A stretch of DNA of 64,000 nt from Phycisphaerae bacterium. GTDB taxonomy: Bacteria; Planctomycetota; Phycisphaerae; UBA1845; JAFGLZ01. Positions 9,075-17,075 of the stretch are shown piece by piece. How positions within the stretch are numbered: the stretch's first letter is position 1; each line of letters opens with the position of its first letter. The notes beneath the pieces are model-generated. The model had not been told where the DNA came from. It did not search any database and saw only the letters and a list, made by a program, of their open reading frames with translations. The position numbers and the translations under genes were made by a program. Location of the stretch: positions 62,001 through 126,000 of the forward strand of contig JAFGLZ010000222.1 in NCBI GenBank assembly GCA_016927755.1. Direction: 5' to 3'.

Positions 9075-9953
9075 TCAACGGGGCAGAAGCGCCTCGGTCA
9101 GGGCGGCAACACCCGCGGTGTGCTTCAGGATGAACTCGATGATCGGCTTGGGGTCGTCCAGTCCGTGCTTGTGGCCGACGCCGTCCTTGATGATGACGTC
9201 GATCTTGCCGCCGAGCGCCTTGTAGCGCTCCTCGACGATGCGCGTGTTCTCTTCCAGCGGGACGACCTTGTCGGCGTTGCCGCTGACGTGGAGCAGGGGC
9301 ACGTGCGCCCTGGCCAGGGGCTCGAGGTTGTCGATCGGGTTGTGCTTGTAGGCGACCGCCTCGGCCTCGGTCAGGCCATAGGCCTTCAGGCAGAGTTGCC
9401 AGCACTCGGGGCTGCCCGAACCCTTGCCCTTGCCGCCCGGCCAACTCTTGAAATCACAGACGGGGGCGTCGGCGTAGATGCAGGCGACCTTCTCGGGATT
9501 CTTGGCGGCCCAGTTGAAGACGATCAGACCGCCGCGGCTCATGCCCTCCAGCGCGGGCTTCTTGGCCAGTCCGTGCTTCTCGGTCAGCAAGCGGTAGAAC
9601 GCGTTCCAGTGCTCGACCGCCTCGGGCGATCCGAACAGGTTCGCCACGTCGATGTAGCCAAGGTGAAAGCCCTTGCCCAGCAGGGCGAGGTCGACCTCCG
9701 GGCGGTGGCCGAAGAACCGCGCCCGCCAGATCCACGGCTTGCCGACGGCGACCGACTTCGGCGTCACGACGGTGCAATGCCGCTTGTCGAAGGTGAAGTC
9801 GTAGCGTTCGTAGCCGTTCCAAGGCGTCTTCTTGCCCGGAAACGTCAAAGCCGTCCTCGCGGGCGACTTGTCGACGGCGACCTCGGCGGCGATCAGCCGA
9901 GACGTTGCCAAAACGGCCAATACCGACGCAACCCTTATCACGGTGGTCTTCAT
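9075..9953 (-). CDS. Exported alpha/beta hydrolase
   Basis: 292 residues with a Sec signal (SVLAVLATSRLIAAEV). The triad is visible: nucleophile elbow GMSRGG (Ser139), acid in GNADKVVP (Asp228) and His in GVGHKHGL (His261 or His263). This is the size and layout of prolyl-oligopeptidase-like or xylan-esterase-like single-domain hydrolases. Its ATG overlaps the stop codon of the glycosidase-like gene by four bases (ATGA), so the two proteins are made together. A role in removing an ester decoration from the glycan attacked by its operon partner is inferred only from this coupling. Confidence 0.85.
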   Translation of the reverse strand: MKTTVIRVASVLAVLATSRLIAAEVAVDKSPARTALTFPGKKTPWNGYERYDFTFDKRHCTVVTPKSVAVGKPWIWRARFFGHRPEVDLALLGKGFHLGYIDVANLFGSPEAVEHWNAFYRLLTEKHGLAKKPALEGMSRGGLIVFNWAAKNPEKVACIYADAPVCDFKSWPGGKGKGSGSPECWQLCLKAYGLTEAEAVAYKHNPIDNLEPLARAHVPLLHVSGNADKVVPLEENTRIVEERYKALGGKIDVIIKDGVGHKHGLDDPKPIIEFILKHTAGVAALTEALLPR

Positions 9954-12886
9954 CGAGACATCCCCTGTTTGGCAAGCTGTTTCAACGCACGGACGTCGAG
10001 ATACTCGGCGTCGTGATCCTTATACACCGCGTCGAAGATGACCGGCACGTTCGGCGTCATCTCGAGCAGTTCCGCGAGTCTCGGCGCCTGGGGAGAACTC
10101 GCCAGCGGTTCGCTGACGCTCCACAGTTGCCCCGCCACGTCCCGCGCGGGCCCGCCGGCCATCCATGCCCCGAGCGAGTCCTTAAGGGCGCTGATGACGT
10201 CCTTGGGCGCCTGACCGCTCAGCAGCAGGGCCGTGCTCGGCGCGAGCTTCAGATTGGCCGCGCCGACGCGATTGAGAAACGCCGCCGCCTCGCTCACGTT
10301 GTGCGGCGGTTTGTCGGGGCAGATCCGTAGATGCACCGTGATCTTTCGTTCCGCCGCGAGCTTGCAGACCTGCCGCATCGTCGCGTCCAGGGACGCCCAC
10401 GACTGCTTGGCGGTGAAGTTGTTCTCCGGGAAGCGGTGGAGCGACAGGACCAGATTCCTCGCCCCGAGCGGCCGCATCTTGTCGAGGATGGCCAGTATCG
10501 CCGCCATGCTCGCGGCGTAGTCCTCCTTCAGGTTGTCCATCAGCCGCAGGTCGGGATACAGGTTCAACCCGGACGTCAGATCCACCCAGACAATCAGCTT
10601 CTGCCGGCCGATCCAGCCTGCCTCGCGCCCGATCGCCTCGGGGCTCCGATCTCGCAGGTACTTCCAGTCGATCATGACGCCGTCGTAATGCTCGAAGAAC
10701 GTCGGGCGAGCCAGGATCTCCCGCTGGATCGACTCGATCGCGCGAAGCGGCAGGACGCGCCCTCGGGGCCGAGGCGGCGGGGCGACGTGCGGGATCTCCT
10801 CCGTGCCCTGCTCGCGAACCTTCACGGCGAAGACGCGGACGTCGCCGCCGGCGACGGTTCGCCCATCGCTCTTGCCGATCTCCGCCTTCTCGAGGCCCTC
10901 CGGGAGGTAGCCGACGGCGCCCTTCTCCGACTCATCGAGACTCAGCTCGCGGGTTGACTCGATCGGTCCGCGCCGCGAAACGATCTCCAGCGGCAGGGGC
11001 CCGAGCCCGTTGTTGCACACGCACAGCGTGTACTCACCCGGACCCTTGCGACAGACGATGACGCTCAACCCCGCGCCGACGTCGAAGAGCGTCTGGTCTC
11101 TGAAGACCTGGTTCAATACGGCGCGAACGTGCTCGAGCAGGGGATACGGCTTGGCGAGCGGCTTGTCGATCGGGTTGTCGATACCACCCGAGATGGACGC
11201 CTCGGCCGCGACCCCGAACGGACTGGCGAGCACCGTCACGCTGCCCTTGCCACTCGGTGCTTCGACGGCGGCGGCGGTCTGTCCGAACCGGGCCAGCACC
11301 TTCGTCCCGTCCGGAAACGACAGGTCGTACAGATCGAACGGCTTGCCTTCGGTGCAGGACGTCGAACGCACCTGAATCGCCTTTCCGGCTTCCACGCGGA
11401 CTGTCGCGGTTCCCGCCGAGACGCCGGCGAGCCCGCCCGGCAGCTTGGCCAAGTTGCCGGCCGTGATCACCAGCCGACCGCCGCTCTCGACGTACGCGCT
11501 GAGCTTGTCGCGAATCTCGACGCCTCCCGCCAGCTCACCGGCCACGACCACAAGGGGGTAGCGCGCCAGCAGCCAGCCCGGTGCGTCGCTGAGGAGGCAG
11601 TCGGCCGAATCGCCGTGGGGCGTTGGGCTGATGAAGCCGGATTCGTCGTGAAAGTACGACGAGTTCTGATACCCCGGGTACAGCAGGTCGAGCGCGCCGT
11701 CGGTGAGGTAGTCTCCCGGCGCATAGGGCAGGTTGCCCCAGACGCGATAGACGTGCCCCGTGTACAGGTGCCTCGGGAATGACCACCCGGAGAAGAAGTC
11801 GACCATGAGCGCGATCGGCGTGACCATGACGCCGGGCTCGCCGTGCTGTTTGACCCAACGCCTCGTCGCCTGCTGGATCCGACCGATGGGCGAGAGCGCC
11901 TCGCCCTCGAACCAACTGCTCTCGAACCCGACGAACACGCAGTTGTAGAAGACGTGGTTGAGCATCAGACGCTTGAGCAGGTTAAGGCTCGTGCCCTTCG
12001 TTGGGCCGGGGCTGTTGCCGGGCTTGGGCTCGACGCCGTAGACCTTCCATCCCCAGCGATTGAAGACGGAGGCGTTGCCGAACCAGGGCACGCCGTATTG
12101 CTTTCCGGCGCCGCGAATGAAGGCGTAGTAGACCTGGCTGTTGGGCAGGGCCTGGGCGGTCTCGGCCCCGATGAGCGTGTAGACGCCTTCCTTCAGGAAG
12201 TAGTGTCCGAAGTTAAGCGAGACCAGCGTGCACATCTTGTTGCCCAGGTCGTCGCACATCCGCTGGAAGTGGCGCTGGAAGTTGAGGTACTGCTCGAACC
12301 GGTCGGCCCCGACGGGATACATCTGCGAGGCGTATCCTCCGACGTATCGGCCGTCCTGCTCGCCGACGTCCATCCCGAGCCAACGCTCGCCGAGCTTGGA
12401 TTCGAGCATCTGCAATGCGGAAGGCGGCGGCGTGAATTGCTGCCAGTACCCGCCGGGCCCCGATCCCGGGACGTACCCCCAAATGTCGAACAGGTACAGG
12501 TCGCGGCGCTTGATCTCGTCGGCCAGGGCGTCGAGGTTCTTGGCGAAGACGATGGGGTACGAAGGCCAAATTACGTCGCCCAGCTCGTGGGTCCGCGTGT
12601 ACTTCTCGATCTCCTTCTCGAAGTTGACGATCTGTTCGTCCTTCATCTCGAAGCCGCGGAGCGTGGCGAACCTCGTCCGATTGCCGAAGGTCTCCCACGT
12701 GGGCGGACGGACGTGGCGACGGTCGTAGTCCGGGTGTTCCTTGGACTCCAGAAGGTGGGTGTAGACGCGATGTCGAGCGGAGGGCGCCGACGCGGGGGAC
12801 TCGGCGCGGCTGCCCCCCGGCAGGAAGGCGACCCCGGTCAGTATCCCGGCCCACGTCATTCCGCAAAACGCGCTCCGCGTCCTCAT
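9950..12886 (-). CDS. Large exported glycoside-hydrolase-like protein with GATase-like and second TIM-barrel-like regions
   Basis: 978 residues; GGAGG lies 7 nt before the ATG and a signal peptide ends near residue 28 (GGSRAES). Residues 35-400 look like an (alpha/beta)8 glycosidase scaffold rich in Trp and Tyr (WPSYPIVFAKN, FDIWGYVPGSG, WFGNASVFNRWGW). Residues 430-500 resemble the GATase-like trimerisation domain of GH42-type enzymes (YPLVVVAGELAGG, LSAYVESGGRLVITAG). From about 715 to the end a second barrel-like region appears (HYDGVMIDWKYL, LVLSLHRFPENN, VHLRICPDKPPHN). I cannot assign it to a numbered GH family; a relation to lambda-carrageenase-type proteins is a possibility only. It is the middle gene of an operon with an isomerase-like and an esterase-like gene. 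Confidence 0.6.
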   Translation of the reverse strand: MRTRSAFCGMTWAGILTGVAFLPGGSRAESPASAPSARHRVYTHLLESKEHPDYDRRHVRPPTWETFGNRTRFATLRGFEMKDEQIVNFEKEIEKYTRTHELGDVIWPSYPIVFAKNLDALADEIKRRDLYLFDIWGYVPGSGPGGYWQQFTPPPSALQMLESKLGERWLGMDVGEQDGRYVGGYASQMYPVGADRFEQYLNFQRHFQRMCDDLGNKMCTLVSLNFGHYFLKEGVYTLIGAETAQALPNSQVYYAFIRGAGKQYGVPWFGNASVFNRWGWKVYGVEPKPGNSPGPTKGTSLNLLKRLMLNHVFYNCVFVGFESSWFEGEALSPIGRIQQATRRWVKQHGEPGVMVTPIALMVDFFSGWSFPRHLYTGHVYRVWGNLPYAPGDYLTDGALDLLYPGYQNSSYFHDESGFISPTPHGDSADCLLSDAPGWLLARYPLVVVAGELAGGVEIRDKLSAYVESGGRLVITAGNLAKLPGGLAGVSAGTATVRVEAGKAIQVRSTSCTEGKPFDLYDLSFPDGTKVLARFGQTAAAVEAPSGKGSVTVLASPFGVAAEASISGGIDNPIDKPLAKPYPLLEHVRAVLNQVFRDQTLFDVGAGLSVIVCRKGPGEYTLCVCNNGLGPLPLEIVSRRGPIESTRELSLDESEKGAVGYLPEGLEKAEIGKSDGRTVAGGDVRVFAVKVREQGTEEIPHVAPPPRPRGRVLPLRAIESIQREILARPTFFEHYDGVMIDWKYLRDRSPEAIGREAGWIGRQKLIVWVDLTSGLNLYPDLRLMDNLKEDYAASMAAILAILDKMRPLGARNLVLSLHRFPENNFTAKQSWASLDATMRQVCKLAAERKITVHLRICPDKPPHNVSEAAAFLNRVGAANLKLAPSTALLLSGQAPKDVISALKDSLGAWMAGGPARDVAGQLWSVSEPLASSPQAPRLAELLEMTPNVPVIFDAVYKDHDAEYLDVRALKQLAKQGMSR

Positions 12887-12899
12887 GGCAGGTCCTCCC

Positions 12900-13787
12900 T
12901 TACCAGACGTCCGCGGCGGCGACGCGGCGCGCGGCCGTCATCTCGTCCTCTTTCGGGCGGCATTCGAGCCCGACGTAGCCGCGATAGCCGAGGTCGTAGG
13001 CCTCCTTGAGCACGCGGTTGTAGTGGATCTCCCCGGTGCCCGGCTCGCAGCGTCCCGGATGGTCGGCCAGTTGGAGATACCCCACCTGATCGAAGCCCTC
13101 GCGGAGCCGGCCGCACAGGTCGCCCTCGCTGATCTGCATGTGATACAGATCCCAGTTGATCTTCACGTGCGTCGAGCCGACGGCGCGGCAGATGCGAACG
13201 GCGTCCGGGCTGCCGTAGAGGCAGTGGCCCTTGTGGTCGACGCGGATGTTCATCGACTCGAGGATGAGCATCACGTCCTGCTTCTCGGCGATCGGCGCGG
13301 CCCGCTTCAGCCCCGTGATGATGTTCTCGTGCATCTGGGCCTGCGTCATCCCCGGCTGGTCGTTGCCGCCGACGACGGTCATCTTCTTGCACCTCAGCTT
13401 GTGGGCGACGGGGCAGGCCTCCTCGATGGTCTTGACGAACTGGTCGTGGTTCTTGGGGTCGTTGAGCCCCGGCACGAATCCCCAGGCGGTGAACTGCGCC
13501 ACGGCGATGCCCAGATCCTGCGTCAGCTTGGCGATCGCCTCGATGTCCTTGCCCTTGTAGGGCCAGAACTCCACGGCGGGGAAGCCGAGCTTGGCCGCCT
13601 GCCTGATCCGATCGAGAAACGGCAGTTTGGTCCACCACATCTCGACGTTGGCGGCGAACCGCGTGTGCGGGGTCTTGCCGGGCGTGCTCGTCTCCTTCTC
13701 GACGCGCGCTTCACCCAGGGCCAGGCGCGACGCGCCGGCAACGGCGGCCGCAGCGCCCATGAAGGTCCGACGGTTGATCGATGCCAT
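12900..13787 (-). CDS. Tat-exported TIM-barrel sugar isomerase/epimerase-like protein
   Basis: 295 residues from the ATG at 13787, which has AGAGGAG 9 nt upstream. The leader NRRTFMGAAAAVAGAS is a Tat signal. The body is an AP-endonuclease-2/xylose-isomerase-like barrel close to the hydroxypyruvate isomerase group. Putative metal ligands are Glu in LILESMN, Asp in INWDLYHMQ, His in LQLADHPGR and Glu in GLECRPK. Tat export implies that the fold and metal are assembled in the cytoplasm, which is unusual for a hydroxypyruvate isomerase. Exported members of this superfamily act on 3-keto or other oxidised glycosides, so that role is plausible here but not shown. It is the first gene of the operon, 13 bases before the 978-residue protein. 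Confidence 0.8.
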   Translation of the reverse strand: MASINRRTFMGAAAAVAGASRLALGEARVEKETSTPGKTPHTRFAANVEMWWTKLPFLDRIRQAAKLGFPAVEFWPYKGKDIEAIAKLTQDLGIAVAQFTAWGFVPGLNDPKNHDQFVKTIEEACPVAHKLRCKKMTVVGGNDQPGMTQAQMHENIITGLKRAAPIAEKQDVMLILESMNIRVDHKGHCLYGSPDAVRICRAVGSTHVKINWDLYHMQISEGDLCGRLREGFDQVGYLQLADHPGRCEPGTGEIHYNRVLKEAYDLGYRGYVGLECRPKEDEMTAARRVAAADVW

Positions 13788-13796
13788 AGTGTCCAC

Positions 13797-13969
13797 TCCT
13801 CTCAGTGAGATGATCTCTGCGTTATCGCTACTGGGGTCGCTCAGTCGACGGATTGTACAGTGCGTCGCCCGAGGGGCACCAGGGGCGCAAGAGGAGGAAG
13901 GACTGGGGTCTAGTGCTTGGAGCTTGGGAGGTGTGGCGCCGCGTGCCGGATGGGCACGCGTTGTCTAGA
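13797..13969. other. Intergenic stretch with an 8-bp inverted repeat
   Basis: The space between the isomerase start and the regulator stop carries the inverted repeat GGGTCTAG (13906-13913) and CTAGACCC (13965-13972), whose arms are 51 bases apart. It presumably holds the promoter of the minus-strand isomerase operon, but I see no convincing -35/-10 pair. Confidence 0.4.
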
Positions 13970-13993
13970 CCCTAACCCCTATCCCCTAGACCC
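13970..13993 (-). other. G-quadruplex motif, telomere-like, over a stop codon
   Basis: On the minus strand four G-runs (3, 4, 4 and 3 G) are separated by loops of 4, 3 and 3 nt, with GGGGATAGGGGTTAGGG at the core. The motif covers the last codons and the TAG of the winged-helix gene, so it would be present in that mRNA. Confidence 0.6.
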
Positions 13994-14268
13994 TCGCGAA
14001 TCCGATCGAGGACGCTCCAGTACCGCTCGAGCGCCTTGCGACCGGTCTTGGTGAGCGAGTATTCGGTGTGGGGGATCTTGCCGTTGAACGTCTTGGACAC
14101 CTGGACGTAGCCGGCTTGCTCGAGCCGGTCCATGTGGCTGGAGAGGTTCCCCTTGGTCAGCACGAGCGCGTTGAGGACGAAGTTGAAGTCCGCCGAATCG
14201 ACCCCCGACAGCAGCGTGGCGATCCGAAGGCGGGTCGGCTCGTGGATGACGCGATCGAGGTCAGGCAT
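13972..14268 (-). CDS. Winged-helix transcriptional regulator (ArsR/HTH_27-like)
   Basis: 98 residues, starting at the ATG (14268) that overlaps the stop codon of the upstream membrane-protein gene by eight bases; a longer reading frame exists but its N-terminus is Arg/Cys-rich and untypical. The sequence reads as a single wHTH: IHEPTRLRIATLLSG, then the recognition-helix segment TKGNLSSHMDRLEQAGYV, then the wing KTFNGKIPHTEYSLTKTGRKAL. It has no ligand domain and no metal-binding Cys. This family commonly represses its own operon as a dimer. The palindrome at 15084-15108 is the obvious candidate site. The last residues (GLGDRG) are encoded by a telomere-like repeat. Confidence 0.85.
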   Translation of the reverse strand: MPDLDRVIHEPTRLRIATLLSGVDSADFNFVLNALVLTKGNLSSHMDRLEQAGYVQVSKTFNGKIPHTEYSLTKTGRKALERYWSVLDRIREGLGDRG

Positions 14269-15025
14269 CGCCGCGGGTCTCCTCGTTCGATGCCTCGCCG
14301 GGCAGGCTCGCCTGTGAGAGTATTCGCAGCTTGCGAAGCGCGTACCGGCTGTACACATAGCCCGCGAGGCCGGCCAGAATGCCATAGCCGACGATGGGAA
14401 TGAGCATGTTCAGCCCCTCCCACCTCCCCGTGAAAACGATCGGCACGCCGAACAGGATCGCCATGGCGTGAAGGGCGTAAAGCATAGGCCACGCCAACGC
14501 CAGTAGCCCCATCGAGGGCCTCGCCACGAGAACCACCCCCACGAGGAAGGGCACAACATAGAGTGCCGAGACGGGCTGCATGTACTTGTGGGGAATGCGG
14601 AGCAGGAAATCCAGTAGTACCGATGCAATGAGGCAGGCCATGAGCCCCAGCACCAGTGCCAGCCATCGCCGCTTGCCTGTCTTGGGAGCCAGAATCGTCA
14701 CGTGTCCTTCATCCCGGCAGATCCACCGCACGATCCGCTCCATCAGCTTGCCGCCCCAGCGGGGGACGGAAAGGCACACGACCCCCGCCAACCATACGAC
14801 AAGCACCCCAAGGCAGATCGTCAGCAGCAGGGCGTTACCGGCGCGATAGGCCCCTCCCGCCAAGTGCGAGAAGACGCCGCCTATGGCCCACAACAGGGCG
14901 AAGATAAGGAGAGAGACGACGACGCCGATGCCGCCGCGGTTCTGTCCGAAGACGCGCGCCCACTTGGCGAGCTGTCTGGGGTCCTGGCCTTGCTTCTTGG
15001 CGTCGGTTTGGACGGGCTGGCTCAT
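14261..15025 (-). CDS. Polytopic membrane protein cotranscribed with a wHTH regulator
   Basis: 254 residues from the ATG at 15025, chosen because AAGGAG stands 8 nt upstream; an upstream start would add 13 residues. There are six or seven hydrophobic segments, at about 35-60 (GIGVVVSLLIFALLWAIGGV), 70-90, 120-145, 150-175, 180-200 and 205-230, and short charged ends. No catalytic or transporter motif is recognised. The pairing of a small winged-helix regulator with a membrane protein of this size recurs in bacteria and suggests an envelope-stress or small-molecule response, but the ligand cannot be inferred. It is translationally coupled to the regulator. Confidence 0.8.
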   Translation of the reverse strand: MSQPVQTDAKKQGQDPRQLAKWARVFGQNRGGIGVVVSLLIFALLWAIGGVFSHLAGGAYRAGNALLLTICLGVLVVWLAGVVCLSVPRWGGKLMERIVRWICRDEGHVTILAPKTGKRRWLALVLGLMACLIASVLLDFLLRIPHKYMQPVSALYVVPFLVGVVLVARPSMGLLALAWPMLYALHAMAILFGVPIVFTGRWEGLNMLIPIVGYGILAGLAGYVYSRYALRKLRILSQASLPGEASNEETRGDA

Positions 15026-15083
15026 GCCGTGGCTCCTTGTGACAAGCAGCAGCACCCTAATCACGTCTCACGGTGCTGCCGTA

Positions 15084-15116
15084 TACTAGTTTGCAGCACA
15101 AACTGGTCTGTGTCAA
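15084..15116 (-). promoter_or_regulatory. Promoter with palindromic operator for the wHTH operon
   Basis: On the minus strand TTGACA (15116-15111) is a perfect -35 box. A near-perfect palindrome follows directly: AGTTTG-CAGCA-CAAACT at 15088-15104, extending imperfectly to 15084-15108 on the plus strand. With a 17-bp spacer the -10 box would be CAAACT, inside the palindrome; TAGTAT further on is too distant at 22 bp. A dimeric regulator bound here would block RNA polymerase. The site is about 60-90 bases upstream of the first start codon. Confidence 0.6.
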
Positions 15117-15349
15117 GTCGATTCGGGGGAATCTCCAAGAATGTCGGGCGGACACGTCGCGCGGGCCTCCCAGGCCGAACAGGGCACGGACGCGGTGGCT
15201 CGATGTCATTTTGGCGTACCGCGTGGTCGTCGGAGGCGTCAGAGGGTATCATTCGATCTGGCCCGTCGGGCGGGGCGTGAGGGCGGGAAGCGATTGGGCA
15301 CTGTCGGGTCCGGACCGAGACCGTCGGGCCTGCACTCGAGGCGGAAGCG

Positions 15350-16804
15350 ATGAGAAGACGCGATTTCCTTCGAACCGTCGGGGTGGGCGCTTCGACGTTT
15401 GTCCTGCCTGCGAGACTTCAGGCCAAGCAGGGGCCCGCCAAGCGGCCGAACATCCTCTTCATCTTCGCCGACGATCAGACATTCGAGGGCGTGCGGGCCC
15501 TCGGCAACGACGAGGTCCAAACCCCGAACCTGGACCGTCTGGTCAGGAGCGGCGTAACCTTCACGCACGCCTACAACCAGGGCTCGTGGAGCGGGGCCGT
15601 CTGCATCGCCAGTCGGTGCATGCTCAACACCGGTCGCTTCCTCTGGCACGCACGGAAGGTCTACGACACGGCCGAGCAAGAGCGAACCGCCGGTCGCCTC
15701 TGGTCCGAGTACATGAAGCGCGCCGGCTACGACACGTACATGACGGGCAAGTGGCACCTGAAGGCCAACGCCCAGAAGGCCTTCAAGGTGGCCAAGGACG
15801 TCCGGCCCGGCATGCCCAACCAGACGCCGCAGGGTTACAACCGACCGATCGAGGGCAAGCCCGATCCCTGGAAGCCGTGGGACCCCAAGTTCGGCGGCTA
15901 CTGGAAGGGCGGTAAGCACTGGAGCGAGGTCGTCGGCGACGACGCCGTCGAGTTCCTCGGCCAGGCCGCGCGGAGCGACGCGCCCTTCTTCATGTACCTC
16001 GCCTTCAACGCGCCGCACGACCCGAGGCAGTCGCCCAAGGAGTACGTCGACAAGTATCCGCTCGACCGGGTCAAGGTGCCCGGCAACTTCCTCCCGGAGT
16101 ATCCGTACAAGGACGCCATCGGCTGCGGCGAGAAGCTCCGGGACGAGCGGCTCGCCCCGTTCCCGCGGACGCCCTATGCCGTCAAGGTCAACCGCCAGGA
16201 ATACTACGCCATCATCACGCACATGGACGCCCAGGTCGGGCGGATCCTTGACGCCCTGGAGAAATCTGGCAAGGCCGGCGATACGTACATCTTCTTCAGC
16301 GCGGATCACGGACTCGCCGTCGGCCATCACGGGCTGATGGGCAAGCAGAACCAGTACGACCACAGCGTGCGCGTCCCGCTGATGGTCCGCGGCCCCGGCG
16401 TGCCGAAGGACAAGCGGATCGACGCGGCCGTCTATCTGCAGGACATCATGCCGTCGACGCTGGAGCTGGCGGGCGTGTCCAGGCCGGAGCATGTCCGATT
16501 CAAGAGCCTGATGCCGCTGATCGACGGCAGGTCGGATCGATCCTATGACGCGATCTACGGGGCATATCTGGACCTACAGCGGATGGTGACGAAGGACGCC
16601 CACAAGCTCATTCTCTACCCGAAGGCGAAGAAGGCTCGGCTCTATAACCTGAAGGACGACCCGGCGGAGATGAAGGACCTGGCCGACAGCCCGGAGTCCA
16701 AGCCCGTGATGAGGAAGCTCTTCGCCGCGCTGCTGAGGTTGCGGCAGGAGACGGGCGATCGACTTGATCTGAAAGGCATCTATCCTGATCTGCTGACGAA
16801 GTGA
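15350..16804 (+). CDS. Tat-exported sulfatase (arylsulfatase family S1)
   Basis: 484 residues. The leader MRRRDFLRTVGVGAS is a Tat signal. The metal site is built from NILFIFADDQ and the late FFSADHGLAVGHHG. The formylglycine motif is VCIASRCMLNTGR with Cys85; Ala replaces the usual Pro at the third position, which the (C/S)-x-(P/A)-x-R consensus allows. The enzyme needs an anaerobic or FGE maturase, which is not in the window. It hydrolyses sulfate esters, probably on a polysaccharide outside the inner membrane. The Tat route is less common than Sec for sulfatases and suggests cytoplasmic maturation. It is a single-gene unit on the plus strand. Confidence 0.93.
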   Translation: MRRRDFLRTVGVGASTFVLPARLQAKQGPAKRPNILFIFADDQTFEGVRALGNDEVQTPNLDRLVRSGVTFTHAYNQGSWSGAVCIASRCMLNTGRFLWHARKVYDTAEQERTAGRLWSEYMKRAGYDTYMTGKWHLKANAQKAFKVAKDVRPGMPNQTPQGYNRPIEGKPDPWKPWDPKFGGYWKGGKHWSEVVGDDAVEFLGQAARSDAPFFMYLAFNAPHDPRQSPKEYVDKYPLDRVKVPGNFLPEYPYKDAIGCGEKLRDERLAPFPRTPYAVKVNRQEYYAIITHMDAQVGRILDALEKSGKAGDTYIFFSADHGLAVGHHGLMGKQNQYDHSVRVPLMVRGPGVPKDKRIDAAVYLQDIMPSTLELAGVSRPEHVRFKSLMPLIDGRSDRSYDAIYGAYLDLQRMVTKDAHKLILYPKAKKARLYNLKDDPAEMKDLADSPESKPVMRKLFAALLRLRQETGDRLDLKGIYPDLLTK

Positions 16805-16928
16805 TCGCCTCGTCGTCCCGGCCGGTAGTCGCGGCGGCCAAACGCGGACACCTTAATCTGACTTGCGGGTTCGTTGGGAGGGCGAACCTCCTGGTGAGCC
16901 AGTCTCTCTCAGGATCGTTTCGGCTCGG

Positions 16929-16988
16929 CGGGAGCCTCGGCCTCCCGACTCCCCCGGCTAGACCCGAAGCTTCGGGTCAGATGCAGCA
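16929..16988. repeat. Two adjacent palindromes downstream of the sulfatase
   Basis: CGGGAG-CCTCGGC-CTCCCG (16929-16947) is followed by the perfect 18-bp palindrome GACCCGAAGCTTCGGGTC (16971-16988). Neither has a T-tract, so they are not classical terminators. The rest of 16805-17075 shows nothing else. Confidence 0.5.
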
Positions 16989-17075
16989 CGAGGCGCGTCT
17001 CATTACGTGGCGTCCTCCGGGACGGTACGCGGGAGGGGTTCGTTGGTGGAAGGCCGTGGCGCTAGAGGCAACGTC

